This document shows positions 27,527 through 36,343 of a stretch of DNA of 64,000 bases, in pieces. A program made the position numbers and the translations under genes. Position 1 is the stretch's first letter. The number at the start of each line of letters is the position of its first letter. The stretch is from Mycobacterium interjectum. GTDB taxonomy: Bacteria; Actinomycetota; Actinomycetes; Mycobacteriales; Mycobacteriaceae. The notes beneath the pieces were generated by a model. The model was not told the DNA's origin and made no database searches. It saw only the letters and a program-made list of their open reading frames with translations. The stretch spans positions 37,425 to 101,424 of the forward strand of contig LQPB01000021.1 of assembly GCA_002102225.1 (NCBI GenBank), written 5' to 3'.

Positions 27527-27793
27527 TCCACAGCGTGGCCGGAGGGTTTGCTTGCTTCCGACCGGGATGCAGGTTATCCTCGGAGCCGTCCAGCAATCGC
27601 AGCATCTGCATCTGCACACATACTGCCTTGCCGCTAGGACGACACCAATTCTTCTCGTAAACGAGGTTCGCCGTCTTCTCCGCTGATCCCGGGCGATCAC
27701 CGTCGCAGAGTCGATGATTGGGCGCACTCGCCAATTTGGCTGAATGCAACGACCCCCCGTATGACCTGTTCAGCGGGGGAAGAAAGGAAATCC
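27527..27793 (+). promoter_or_regulatory. rho leader region with hairpins and possible upstream ORF
   Basis: This 267-base gap holds no conserved gene. A hairpin of CCCCCG (27754-27759) and CGGGGG (27774-27779) ends about four bases before the GAAAGGAAA ribosome site of rho, and a small CTCG-TAAA-CGAG hairpin lies at 27654-27665. An upstream frame of about 38 codons starts at ATG 27567. Rho is often autoregulated through its leader, so an attenuation role is plausible but unproven. Confidence 0.45.
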
Positions 27794-29641
27794 GTGACTG
27801 ATACGGACCTCTTCACGGCTGGCGAAAGCACCGACAGCAATCCGGTGCCGGATGCCGTGACCACAGACACTCCCGATGTCAAAACCAACGCCTCGACCGG
27901 CTCCCTGTCCACCATGGTGCTGCCCGAGCTGCGTGCGCTGGCTAACCAGGTCGGCGTCAAGGGGACGTCGGGGATGCGCAAGAACGAACTCATCGCCGCG
28001 ATAAAGGAAATCAGGGGACAGGCCAACGGGACTTCGGCCCCGGCCGCCCCCGAGGACAGCGGCAAATCCGACAAGACCGACGCCGGCGCCGCCGAGGCGC
28101 CGGCCGACGCGCCCGCGGCTCCAGCGGAACAGAACGGTTCCGCCGAGGCGCCGCCGCGCCGGGAACGGCGCAATGCCAACCGCGACGCCGGCTCACCCGG
28201 TCGCACGCCCGACGAGCAGGACCGCGAGGACTCCGGTCCCCGCAAGGGCGGAGCCAACCCCAACGCGGACAAACGCCAAGGGGGCCAACAGGACACCAAG
28301 ACCGACGAGCGGGGACAAGACTCCGGCGGCGACCAGGGTTCGGGCGGCCAGCAGTCCCGCGGCGGCTCCAACCAACAGGACGACGACGGCGAGGGCCGTC
28401 AGGGCCGGCGGGGACGCCGGTTCCGCGACCGCGACCGCAGGCGGCGCGGTGAGCGCTCCGGCGACGGCGCCGACGCCGAGCTGCGCGAGGACGACGTCGT
28501 CCAGCCGGTCGCCGGAATCCTTGACGTTCTCGACAATTACGCGTTCGTGCGCACCTCCGGCTACCTGGCCGGCCCGCACGACGTCTACGTCTCGATGAAC
28601 ATGGTGCGCAAGAACGGCCTGCGCCGCGGCGACGCGGTGACCGGCGCGGTTCGGGTGCCCCGCGACGGCGAACAGCCCAACCAGCGGCAGAAGTTCAACC
28701 CGCTGGTGCGCCTGGACAGCGTCAACGGCGGCTCCGTCGAAGACGCCAAGAAGCGGCCCGATTTCTCCAAGCTGACGCCGTTGTACCCCAACCAGCGGCT
28801 GCGCCTGGAAACCACGCCCGACCGGCTGACCACCCGGGTCATCGACCTGATCATGCCGATCGGCAAGGGCCAGCGCGCGCTGATCGTCTCGCCGCCCAAG
28901 GCGGGTAAGACGACGATCCTGCAGGACATCGCCAACGCGATCACCAAAAACAACCCCGAATGCCACCTCATGGTCGTCCTCGTCGACGAGCGGCCCGAGG
29001 AGGTCACCGACATGACGCGCTCGGTCAAGGGCGAGGTCATCGCCTCGACCTTCGACCGGCCGCCGTCGGACCACACCTCGGTCGCCGAGCTGGCGATCGA
29101 ACGGGCCAAGCGCCTCGTTGAGCAGGGCAAGGACGTCGTTGTGCTGCTGGACTCGATCACCCGCCTGGGCCGCGCGTACAACAACGCGTCGCCCGCGTCG
29201 GGCCGGATCCTGTCCGGCGGTGTCGACTCCACCGCCCTGTATCCGCCCAAGCGCTTCCTGGGCGCCGCCCGCAACATCGAGGAAGGCGGGTCGCTGACCA
29301 TCATCGCCACCGCGATGGTCGAGACCGGCTCCACCGGCGACACGGTCATCTTCGAGGAGTTCAAGGGCACCGGTAACGCCGAGCTCAAGCTGGACCGCAA
29401 GATCTCCGAACGCCGGGTCTTCCCCGCGGTCGACGTGAACCCCTCCGGCACCCGCAAGGACGAGCTGCTGCTGTCGCCCGACGAGTTCGGCATCGTGCAC
29501 AAGCTGCGTCGCGTCCTGTCGGGTCTGGACCCGCACCAGGCCATCGACCTGCTGATGTCGCAGCTGCGCAAGACCAAGACCAACTACGAGTTCCTGGTGC
29601 AGGTGTCCAAGACGACCCCGGGGTCGATGGACAACGACTAG
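27794..29641 (+). CDS. rho: Transcription termination factor Rho
   Basis: This 615-residue hexameric RNA helicase terminates transcription. The N-terminal SAP-like helical domain (about 35-75) is followed by a long, charged, glycine/arginine/aspartate-rich insertion (about 76-230), typical of mycobacterial Rho and expected to add RNA contacts. The CSD-like RNA-binding domain starts near 232 (DDVVQPVAGILDVLDNYAFVRTSGY). The ATPase has Walker A PPKAGKTT (about 367-374), the catalytic Glu region DERPEEVT, Walker B VVVLLDS and the Q/R loops. GTG 27794 follows GAAAGGAAA. It corresponds to Rv1297; the insertion is about as long as expected. Confidence 0.97.
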   Translation: MTDTDLFTAGESTDSNPVPDAVTTDTPDVKTNASTGSLSTMVLPELRALANQVGVKGTSGMRKNELIAAIKEIRGQANGTSAPAAPEDSGKSDKTDAGAAEAPADAPAAPAEQNGSAEAPPRRERRNANRDAGSPGRTPDEQDREDSGPRKGGANPNADKRQGGQQDTKTDERGQDSGGDQGSGGQQSRGGSNQQDDDGEGRQGRRGRRFRDRDRRRRGERSGDGADAELREDDVVQPVAGILDVLDNYAFVRTSGYLAGPHDVYVSMNMVRKNGLRRGDAVTGAVRVPRDGEQPNQRQKFNPLVRLDSVNGGSVEDAKKRPDFSKLTPLYPNQRLRLETTPDRLTTRVIDLIMPIGKGQRALIVSPPKAGKTTILQDIANAITKNNPECHLMVVLVDERPEEVTDMTRSVKGEVIASTFDRPPSDHTSVAELAIERAKRLVEQGKDVVVLLDSITRLGRAYNNASPASGRILSGGVDSTALYPPKRFLGAARNIEEGGSLTIIATAMVETGSTGDTVIFEEFKGTGNAELKLDRKISERRVFPAVDVNPSGTRKDELLLSPDEFGIVHKLRRVLSGLDPHQAIDLLMSQLRKTKTNYEFLVQVSKTTPGSMDND

Positions 29642-29662
29642 CAGCGACTAGCGTCGCAAGCC

Positions 29663-31237
29663 GTGGCGGACACGCTGCAGCAACTGCTTTGTGAGCGCGT
29701 AGACCAGGACACGCCGGCGCTGAAGTACGGCGACCGGGTCTGGACCTGGCGTGAGTACCTGGCCGACGCCGCCGCCACCGCGGCCGCCGTCATCCGGGCC
29801 GCCGACCCGAGCCGTCCCCTGCACGTGGGCGCGCTGCTGGGCAACACCCCCGAGATGCTGACCGCCATGGCGTCGGCCGCGCTCGGCGGCTACGTGCTGT
29901 GCGGCGTCAACGACACCCGCCGCGGTGCCGCGCTGGCCAGGGACATCGTGCACGCCCGTTGCCAGATCCTGTTGACCGATCCGGCGCACAAGGCGCTGCT
30001 CGACGGGCAGGACCTGCCCGGGGTGCAGGTGTTCGACGTGTCCGGTGCCACCTGGGCGGCGCTGCTCGAGCGCGCCGGGCCGCTGACCCCGCATCGCGAG
30101 GTCGGCCCCACCGAAACGTTCATGATGATGTTCACCTCGGGAACCAGCGGCGAGCCCAAGGCGGTGCAGGTCACCCACCTGACCGTGCTGTTCGCCGGCG
30201 CCACGTTGATCGCGCGGTTCGGTCTGGACGCATCCGACGTGTGCTACCTGTCGATGCCGCTGTTCCACGCCAACGCCCTGTTCGCCGGCTGGAGCGTGGG
30301 GGTGGGCGCGGGCGCGGCGATGGCCCCCGCGACGTTCTCGGCGTCCGGGCTGCTGCCCGACCTGCGCCACTACGGGGCGACCTTCATGAACTACGTCGGC
30401 AAACCGCTGGCCTTCGTGCTGGCCACGCCGGAGCGGCCCGACGACCGCGACAACCCGCTGCGCGTCGCGGTCGGCAACGAGGCGAGTGACCGCGACATCG
30501 CCGAGTTCAGCAGGCGGTTCGACTGCACGGTGTGGGACGCCTTCGGGTCCACCGAGGGTGCGATCGTCATCACCCGCGAAGAGGGCTGTCCACCCGGGTC
30601 GCTGGGCCGCGGCTTCCCCGGGGTGGCCGTCTACGACCCGGACACGCTGGCCGAGTGCCCGCCCGCCGCGTTCGACGGGGACGGCGCTCTGATCAACGCC
30701 GACGAGGCGATAGGAGAGCTGGTCAACACCACCGGCGCGGGCCTGTTCGCCGGCTACTACAACGACCGCGAGGCCACCGACGAGCGCCTCCGGCACGGCA
30801 TGTTCTGGTCCGGCGACCTGGCCTATCGCGACGCCGACGGGTGGCTCTACTTCGCCGGGCGCAGCGGCGACTGGCTGCGCGTCGACGGTGAGAACATGAC
30901 CACGGCGCCCATCGAGCGGATCCTGCAGCGGTTGGCCCCGGTCCGCCACGCCGCGGTCTACGCGGTGCCCGACGAACACGTCGGCGACCAGATCATGGCG
31001 GCGCTCGTGCTGGCCGACGACGCGCGGCTGACCGCCGAGGAGTTCGGCCGGTTCCTCGCCGCCCAGTCCGACCTGTCGCCCAAGGCGTGGCCCCGCTACG
31101 TCTGGCTCACCGACCGGCTGCCGACCAACGCGACCAACAAGATCCTCAAGCGCGAGCTGACCGCGCGCGGCGCCACCCCCCGCGGCGGCGTGCTGTGGAC
31201 CCGCGACCCGAAAAGCCGCGTCTACCGCGACACATAA
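29663..31237 (+). CDS. Fatty-acyl-CoA/AMP ligase (FadD1/FadD17-like)
   Basis: This 524-residue adenylate-forming enzyme activates a carboxylic acid to acyl-AMP and then acyl-CoA. The P-loop MMMFTSGTSGEPKAVQVTH begins near residue 153, VWDAFGSTEGAIVITR is the A5 motif, and YFAGRSGDWLRVDGENM carries the A7/A8 region. The near-C-terminal TNATNKILKREL provides the catalytic Lys (ILKRE). It most resembles FadD1 and FadD17 of mycobacteria from memory. It is not part of the usual rho-rpmE neighbourhood, so it is an insertion between conserved genes. GTG 29663 is only 22 bases after the rho stop. Substrate is unknown. Confidence 0.88.
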   Translation: MADTLQQLLCERVDQDTPALKYGDRVWTWREYLADAAATAAAVIRAADPSRPLHVGALLGNTPEMLTAMASAALGGYVLCGVNDTRRGAALARDIVHARCQILLTDPAHKALLDGQDLPGVQVFDVSGATWAALLERAGPLTPHREVGPTETFMMMFTSGTSGEPKAVQVTHLTVLFAGATLIARFGLDASDVCYLSMPLFHANALFAGWSVGVGAGAAMAPATFSASGLLPDLRHYGATFMNYVGKPLAFVLATPERPDDRDNPLRVAVGNEASDRDIAEFSRRFDCTVWDAFGSTEGAIVITREEGCPPGSLGRGFPGVAVYDPDTLAECPPAAFDGDGALINADEAIGELVNTTGAGLFAGYYNDREATDERLRHGMFWSGDLAYRDADGWLYFAGRSGDWLRVDGENMTTAPIERILQRLAPVRHAAVYAVPDEHVGDQIMAALVLADDARLTAEEFGRFLAAQSDLSPKAWPRYVWLTDRLPTNATNKILKRELTARGATPRGGVLWTRDPKSRVYRDT

Positions 31238-31336
31238 ACCACGCACACGACACGCCGGGTGGAGTCGCAGTGGCTTATGTCTCGACGCATCATCGGCCGC
31301 CCCCACCCCCGGGAATGCGCGGGGGCAGCTCCGCGT

Positions 31337-31366
31337 TTGGGCTGATGTAGGTTGACCTGGCATAAT
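31337..31366 (+). promoter_or_regulatory. Likely rpmE promoter
   Basis: TTGGGC (31337-31342) and CATAAT (31361-31366) are separated by 18 bases, giving a plausible housekeeping-type promoter. The start would be near 31373, about 70 bases before the rpmE ATG. Immediately upstream (about 31305-31330) a G/C-rich hairpin may end fadD transcription. Confidence 0.45.
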
Positions 31367-31443
31367 CGACGGTCGACTACCCCCGAGGACCAGTTCAGGT
31401 CCCGCGAGTTCGCGCCGGGGCGCAAACGATCGAAGAGGACATC

Positions 31444-31686
31444 ATGAAAGCTGACATTCACCCCGCCTACGGGGAGACCACCGTGCACTGCGGGTGCGGC
31501 AACACCTTCACCACGCGCAGCACCAAGCCCGGCGGCAACGTCGTCGTCGAGGTCTGCTCGCAGTGCCACCCCTTCTACACCGGCAAGCAGAAGATCCTCG
31601 ACAGCGGCGGCCGGGTGGCCCGCTTCGAGAAGCGCTACGGCAAGCGCAAGGCCGCGGCCGACGACGGCGAGTCGACCGACAAATAG
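31444..31686 (+). CDS. rpmE: 50S ribosomal protein L31 (zinc-binding form)
   Basis: L31 binds at the 50S central protuberance. The 80-residue protein starts [20 protein letters not shown] and has Cys16, Cys18, Cys38 and Cys41 in the CxC...CxxC arrangement of the zinc-containing (C+) form; bacteria often replace this type by a zinc-free paralogue during zinc starvation. GAAGAGGAC precedes the ATG. The gene has its own probable promoter and a strong downstream hairpin. It matches Rv1298. Confidence 0.97.
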   Translation: MKADIHPAYGETTVHCGCGNTFTTRSTKPGGNVVVEVCSQCHPFYTGKQKILDSGGRVARFEKRYGKRKAAADDGESTDK

Positions 31687-31693
31687 CTGGCTT

Positions 31694-31739
31694 ACCGACG
31701 CCCGAACTGTGCCCGAATCCGCACAGGCCGGGCGTCGGT
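31694..31739 (+). terminator. Strong stem-loop between rpmE and prfA
   Basis: CCGACGCCCG (31695-31704) pairs with CGGGCGTCGG (31729-31738) and can extend by the flanking A-T, with a second inner stem CTGTGC (31707-31712)/GCACAG (31721-31726). Only a short T run follows, so it may act as a terminator, an attenuator or a transcript-stabilising element before prfA. Confidence 0.6.
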
Positions 31740-31764
31740 TCGTGTTCGGGGCAGGAGGTGTGAG

Positions 31765-32838
31765 ATGACGCAGCCGGTGCAGACCATCGACGTGTTGCTG
31801 GCCGAACACGCCCAGCTCGAGCAGCGGCTGGCCGACCCCGAACTGCACAGCAATCCCGACGAGGCGCGCAAGGCCGGACGCCGGTTCGCCCGGCTGGCCC
31901 CGATCGTCGGCACCTATCGCAAGCTGGCGGCCGCGCGCGGCGACCTGGAGGCCGCTCGCGAGCTGGCCACCGACGACGAGTCGTTCGCCGACGAGGTGAC
32001 CGAACTGGAAGCGCGGGTGGCCGAACTGGACACCCAACTCACCGACATGCTGGCGCCGCGCGACCCGCACGACGGCGACGACATCGTGCTCGAGGTCAAA
32101 TCCGGTGAGGGCGGCGAGGAATCGGCCTTGTTCGCCGCGGACCTGGCCCGGATGTACATCCGCTACGCCGAGCGGCACGGCTGGACGGTCACGGTGCTCG
32201 ACGAAACCACCTCGGATCTGGGCGGTTACAAGGACGCGACGCTGGCCATCGCCAGCAAGGGCGACAGCGCCGACGGGGTCTGGTCGCGGATGAAGTTCGA
32301 GGGTGGCGTCCACCGGGTGCAACGGGTCCCGGTGACCGAATCCCAAGGGCGCGTTCACACTTCGGCGGCAGGCGTGCTCGTCTATCCCGAACCCGAGGAA
32401 GTCGCCGAGGTGCAGATCGACGAGTCGGATCTGCGCATCGACGTCTATCGCTCGTCCGGCAAGGGCGGGCAGGGTGTCAACACCACCGACTCCGCGGTGC
32501 GTATCACGCACCTGCCCACGGGAATCGTCGTCACGTGCCAAAACGAACGGTCCCAGCTGCAGAACAAGGCGCGCGCCCTGCAGGTGCTGGCCGCGCGGCT
32601 GCAGGCCCTCGCCGAGGAGAAGGCGCTGGCCGACGCGTCGGCCGATCGGGCCAGCCAGGTCCGCACCGTCGACCGCAGCGAACGGATCCGCACCTACAAC
32701 TTCCCGGAGAACCGCATCACCGATCACCGAATCGGTTTCAAGGCGCACAATCTGGATCAGGTGCTCGACGGCGACCTCGACCCGTTGTTCGACGCGCTCG
32801 CCGCCGCCGACAAACAAACGCGGCTGCAACAGGCATGA
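31765..32838 (+). CDS. prfA: Peptide chain release factor 1
   Basis: RF1 recognises UAA and UAG and triggers peptide release. The 357-residue protein has the PVT anticodon-like tripeptide (in [11 protein letters not shown]) and the catalytic GGQ in [21 protein letters not shown], which PrmC methylates on Gln. ATG 31765 follows GGAGGTGTGAG. It lies directly before prmC, the gene for its methylase, with a repetitive hairpin element in between. It matches Rv1299. Confidence 0.97.
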   Translation: MTQPVQTIDVLLAEHAQLEQRLADPELHSNPDEARKAGRRFARLAPIVGTYRKLAAARGDLEAARELATDDESFADEVTELEARVAELDTQLTDMLAPRDPHDGDDIVLEVKSGEGGEESALFAADLARMYIRYAERHGWTVTVLDETTSDLGGYKDATLAIASKGDSADGVWSRMKFEGGVHRVQRVPVTESQGRVHTSAAGVLVYPEPEEVAEVQIDESDLRIDVYRSSGKGGQGVNTTDSAVRITHLPTGIVVTCQNERSQLQNKARALQVLAARLQALAEEKALADASADRASQVRTVDRSERIRTYNFPENRITDHRIGFKAHNLDQVLDGDLDPLFDALAAADKQTRLQQA

Positions 32839-32855
32839 CCGCGTCGGCGACGATG

Positions 32856-32900
32856 CGGTGGGGGCACCCCCAGCCGCGTAGCGGCGAGGGGGACGGAGCG
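32856..32900 (+). repeat. Hairpin-rich repeat-like element at the prfA-prmC junction
   Basis: Within about 45 bases after prfA two competing stems can form: GGGGG/CCCCC around 32860-32871, and the longer CCCCC-A-GCCGC-GTA-GCGGC-G-A-GGGGG (32867-32892). The segment is G/C-monotonous and unlike coding DNA. It resembles short dispersed intergenic elements of mycobacteria (family resemblance by memory). It replaces the usual close stop/start spacing between prfA and prmC. Confidence 0.5.
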
Positions 32901-32915
32901 ATGAGGAGCGGCGCC

Positions 32916-33761
32916 ATGACTCGGCTGCGACGCGCGATCGACTCGGCCGCCGCGCAACTCGCCGAGGCCGGGATCGATTCCGCCCGGTATGACGCCGAGG
33001 AGTTGGCCGCCCACCTGGTCGGCGCCGAACGCGGCCGGCTGCCCCTGCTCGAGGCGCCCGACGACGAATTCTTCGGGCGTTACCGCGACATCGTCGCCGC
33101 GCGCTCGCGGCGAGTTCCGTTGCAGCACCTCACGGGGACGGCGGCGTTCGGGCCGGTGACGCTGCGGGTGGGACCCGGGGTGTTCATCCCGCGGCCGGAG
33201 ACCGAGGCCGTGCTGGAGTGGGCCACCGCGCAGCCGCTGGGCGCTCGGCCCGTGATCGTGGATTTGTGCACCGGCTCGGGCGCCTTGGCCGTGGCGCTGG
33301 CCCGCCACCGTCCCGCCGCTCGGGTCATCGGCGTCGACGACTGCGACACGGCCCTGGCCTACGCGCGGCGCAACACCGAGGGCACCGGCGTCGAGCTGGT
33401 GCGCGCCGACATCGTCGCCACCGAACCGCTCCCCGAGCTCGACGGACTGGTCGACCTGGTGGTGGCCAATCCGCCCTACGTTCCCGACGGCAGCGCCGTG
33501 GAAGCCGAAGTGGCCCAGCATGATCCGCCGCACGCGGTGTTCGGCGGGGCGGACGGGATGTCGGTGATCGCCGCGGTGATCCGACTCGCCGGGCGCTGGC
33601 TGCGCCCGGGCGGCCTCTTCGCCGTCGAGCATGACGACACCACGTCGGCGCGCACGGTCGAAATGCTGTATGGCACAGGGCTTTTCGAGGACATCGAGGC
33701 CCGGCACGATCTGGCCGGCCGGCCGAGGTTCGTCACGGCCCGACGGGGGGAGCCGTCGTGA
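32916..33761 (+). CDS. prmC: Release factor glutamine methyltransferase (HemK/PrmC)
   Basis: PrmC methylates the GGQ glutamine of release factors using S-adenosylmethionine. The 281-residue protein has a helical N-terminal domain (RLRRAIDSAAAQLAEAGIDSARYDAEEL) and the SAM motif VDLCTGSGALAVAL, with the active-site NPPY in VANPPYVPDG. ATG 32916 is chosen because GAGGAG at 32903-32908 sits seven bases upstream and the sequence then begins MTRLRRAIDS. In-frame ATGs at 32835, 32853 and 32901 would read through the hairpin element. The first of these (32835) overlaps the prfA stop and could be the ancestral start. It corresponds to Rv1300. Confidence 0.93.
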   Translation: MTRLRRAIDSAAAQLAEAGIDSARYDAEELAAHLVGAERGRLPLLEAPDDEFFGRYRDIVAARSRRVPLQHLTGTAAFGPVTLRVGPGVFIPRPETEAVLEWATAQPLGARPVIVDLCTGSGALAVALARHRPAARVIGVDDCDTALAYARRNTEGTGVELVRADIVATEPLPELDGLVDLVVANPPYVPDGSAVEAEVAQHDPPHAVFGGADGMSVIAAVIRLAGRWLRPGGLFAVEHDDTTSARTVEMLYGTGLFEDIEARHDLAGRPRFVTARRGEPS

Positions 33762-34411
33762 GCTCCGTCTTCGACTGCGCCGACCCCGACCAGCGCTCGC
33801 TCGGCATCACCTCGGCCACCGGCGCCCTGAAAAGCGGCCGGCTCGTGGTGCTGCCCACCGACACCGTGTACGGCATCGGCGCCGACGCGTTCGACAGCAC
33901 CGCGGTGGCGGCGCTGCTCGCGGCGAAGGGGCGGGGCCGTGACATGCCGGTGGGCGTGCTGGTCGGCTCCTGGCACACCATCGAGGGCCTGGTCTACACG
34001 ATGCCCGACGGGGCGCGTGACCTGATCCGCGCCTTCTGGCCCGGCGCGCTGAGCCTGGTGGTGCGCCAGGCACCGTCGTTGCAGTGGGACCTCGGCGACG
34101 CCCGGGGCACCGTGATGCTGCGGATGCCGTTGCACCCGGTCGCCATCGAGCTGCTGCGCGAGGTCGGGCCGATGGCGGTGTCCAGCGCGAACGTCTCCGG
34201 CCGGCCGCCCGCGGTCGACGCCGCCGAGGCGCGCAGCCAGCTCGGTGACTCGGTCGACGTCTATCTCGACGCGGGCCCGGCGCAGCAGCAGGCCGCTTCC
34301 ACGATCGTCGATTTGACCGGCGACGCGCCACGCATCCTGCGCGCCGGTCCGGTGAGCGCCGAGCGGATCGCGGAGGTGCTCGACACGGACGCGGGAAGCC
34401 TGATCGCCTAG
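33758..34411 (+). CDS. L-threonylcarbamoyladenylate synthase (Sua5/YciO/YrdC family)
   Basis: This 217-residue YrdC-domain protein makes threonylcarbamoyl-AMP, the precursor for t6A at tRNA position 37. The basic/hydrophobic pocket motif LVVLPTDTVYGIGADA and the KGRGRDMPVGVLV segment (KxRxxxxP) are clear. GTG 33758 overlaps the prmC stop by four bases (GTGA), so the two are translationally coupled. The C-terminal Sua5 domain of longer eukaryotic/archaeal forms is absent. It corresponds to Rv1301. Confidence 0.93.
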   Translation: MSSVFDCADPDQRSLGITSATGALKSGRLVVLPTDTVYGIGADAFDSTAVAALLAAKGRGRDMPVGVLVGSWHTIEGLVYTMPDGARDLIRAFWPGALSLVVRQAPSLQWDLGDARGTVMLRMPLHPVAIELLREVGPMAVSSANVSGRPPAVDAAEARSQLGDSVDVYLDAGPAQQQAASTIVDLTGDAPRILRAGPVSAERIAEVLDTDAGSLIA

Positions 34412-34459
34412 CGCAACGCGGCCCGTCACGCCTCAGGCTGGTGCAGTACGGTTTCGTTG

Positions 34460-35650
34460 GTGTCCAGCCTTGCCGGTGGTCTGCTCGCCCTGTCCGATCG
34501 CGGCACCGGCGTCCCACTGCGCGAGCTCGCACTCGTCGGTCTGACCGCGGCGATCATCACCTACTTCGCGACCGGGCCGGTACGGGTGCTGGCTACCCGG
34601 CTGGGGGCGGTCGCCTATCCGCGGGAACGCGACGTGCACGTGACGCCCACCCCACGCATGGGCGGCCTCGCGATGTTCGTCGGCGTTGTCTCGGCAGTCT
34701 TCCTGGCTTGGCAACTCCCCGCGCTCACCCGCGGATTCGTCTACTCCACCGGCATGCCCGCCGTCCTGGTGGCGGCCGCGGTGATCGTGGGCATCGGCCT
34801 GATCGACGACCGCTGGGGCCTGGACGCCCTGACCAAGTTCGCCGGCCAGATCACCGCCGCCAGCGTGCTGGTCACGATGGGGGTCGCCTGGAGCGTCCTG
34901 TACATCCCGATCGGCGGGGTCGGCACCATCGTGCTGGACCAGGCGTCGTCGATCCTGCTCACGTTGGCGCTGACGGTGTCGGTCGTCAACGCGATGAACT
35001 TCGTCGACGGGCTCGACGGACTGGCCGCCGGGCTGGGGCTCATCATGGCGATGGCGATCTGCCTGTTCTCGGTCGGCCTGCTCCGCGACCACGGCGGCGA
35101 CGTGCTGTTCTATCCGCCCGCGGTCATCTCGGTGGTGCTCGCGGGGGCCTGCCTGGGATTTTTGCCGCACAACTTCCACCGGGCCAGGATCTTCATGGGC
35201 GATTCCGGCTCGATGCTGATCGGCCTGATGATCTCCGCGGCCGCGACGACGGCGGCCGGCCCGGTTTCGCAGAACGCCTACGGCGCCCGCGACGTGTTTG
35301 CTTTGCTGTCACCGTTCCTGCTGGTGGCGGCGGTCATTTTCGTGCCGATGCTCGACCTGTTACTGGCGATCGTGCGCCGCACCCGCGCGGGCCGCAGCGC
35401 ATTCAGCCCGGACAAAATGCACCTGCATCACCGGTTGCTGCAAATCGGGCATTCGCATCGCCGGGTGGTCCTGCTCATCTATCTCTGGGTGGGCATCGTC
35501 GCGTTCGGCGCCGCGAGCACCATCTTTTTCAATCCGCGCGACACCGGTGCGGTCATGCTGGGCGCGATCGTGGTCGCCGGAGTGGCCACCGCGATCCCGC
35601 TCATGCGCCGCCGCGACGACTACGCCGACGAGGACTACGACACCCAGTAG
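34460..35650 (+). CDS. wecA: Undecaprenyl-phosphate GlcNAc-1-phosphate transferase (WecA/Rfe)
   Basis: WecA transfers GlcNAc-1-phosphate to decaprenyl phosphate, starting the arabinogalactan linkage unit. The protein of about 396 residues has around 11 membrane segments, the DDRWGLDALTKF catalytic motif, the NFVDGLDGLA motif, and the HRARIFMGDSGSM and HLHHRLLQIGHSHRRVV motifs of the family. The start is uncertain. GTG 34460 fits a leaderless transcript because TACGGT (34447-34452) is seven bases upstream; TTG 34457 is also in frame. An upstream GTG at 34441 reads Met-Gln-Tyr-Gly, like the start I recall for the M. tuberculosis protein, but is out of frame by one base. It corresponds to Rv1302. 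Confidence 0.93.
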   Translation: MSSLAGGLLALSDRGTGVPLRELALVGLTAAIITYFATGPVRVLATRLGAVAYPRERDVHVTPTPRMGGLAMFVGVVSAVFLAWQLPALTRGFVYSTGMPAVLVAAAVIVGIGLIDDRWGLDALTKFAGQITAASVLVTMGVAWSVLYIPIGGVGTIVLDQASSILLTLALTVSVVNAMNFVDGLDGLAAGLGLIMAMAICLFSVGLLRDHGGDVLFYPPAVISVVLAGACLGFLPHNFHRARIFMGDSGSMLIGLMISAAATTAAGPVSQNAYGARDVFALLSPFLLVAAVIFVPMLDLLLAIVRRTRAGRSAFSPDKMHLHHRLLQIGHSHRRVVLLIYLWVGIVAFGAASTIFFNPRDTGAVMLGAIVVAGVATAIPLMRRRDDYADEDYDTQ

Positions 35651-35875
35651 TAGTGGTGCCTCTCATATGGTACGGTGCAGGTAGAACCCCAAAAAGAAAC
35701 CTTGAGGGTTGCCGGCCAGCCGGCCCTTCGGACGCTTGTCCGACCGCGCCGAGTCACGACCGACATAGGGAGCTACCCCTTGGGTGATTCCAGCGTGACG
35801 TGCGATACGCTCGGCGGGCCACCGATCGGTCGGTCGAGGGTTTCCCGCTTTACTACCTGGGATTGAGGTGCTGCA

Positions 35876-36343
35876 GTGACGACACCAGCGCAGGACGCGC
35901 CGTTGGTGTTCCCCTCTGTTGCTTTCCGTCCCGTTCGGCTGTTGGCGATCAGCGTCGCGGTCACCGCGCTGGCGATGCTCGCCGGCGGATTGTCGGGTCA
36001 CCTCATGCTCGGTGTGTTCTTCGGCGTCGGGTTGCTACTGGGTTTGCTCAACGCATTGCTGGTGCGGCGCTCGGTCGCGTCGATCACCGCGAAAGATCAC
36101 CCGCTGAAAAGCTCGATGGCGCTTAATTCGGCGACCCGGCTGGCGATCATCACCGTTATCGCGCTGATCATTGCCTACGCTTTCCGGCCGAACGGTCTGG
36201 GCGCGATGTTCGGGCTGGCGCTCTTCCAAGTGCTCCTGGTCGTGTCGACCGCGGTGCCGGTCTGGAAGAAGCTGCGTTCGGGCGAGCCGGCCGCATCCCC
36301 GGGCCCGGACGGGTCGGACGAAAGGAGCACCAGCGATGACTGA
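35876..36343 (+). CDS. atpI: AtpI-like membrane protein, first gene of the ATP synthase cluster
   Basis: This 155-residue membrane protein has four predicted transmembrane segments (about 20-39, 41-59, 83-103 and 107-125) and a charged C terminus. AtpI-like proteins assist assembly of the c-ring or Mg2+ supply. It starts at GTG 35876. The preceding 225 bases (35651-35875) contain no gene. A weak promoter-like pair TTGGGT (35780-35785) and GATACG (35804-35809) occurs there; confidence in it is low. The atpB start lies inside the last codons of atpI. It corresponds to Rv1303. Confidence 0.9.
   Translation: MTTPAQDAPLVFPSVAFRPVRLLAISVAVTALAMLAGGLSGHLMLGVFFGVGLLLGLLNALLVRRSVASITAKDHPLKSSMALNSATRLAIITVIALIIAYAFRPNGLGAMFGLALFQVLLVVSTAVPVWKKLRSGEPAASPGPDGSDERSTSDD

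Noticed and set aside
32535..32915. Extended N terminus of prmC reading through prfA and the hairpin element
   Set aside because: It overlaps prfA out of frame; the GAGGAG-ATG at 32916 gives the normal PrmC start.
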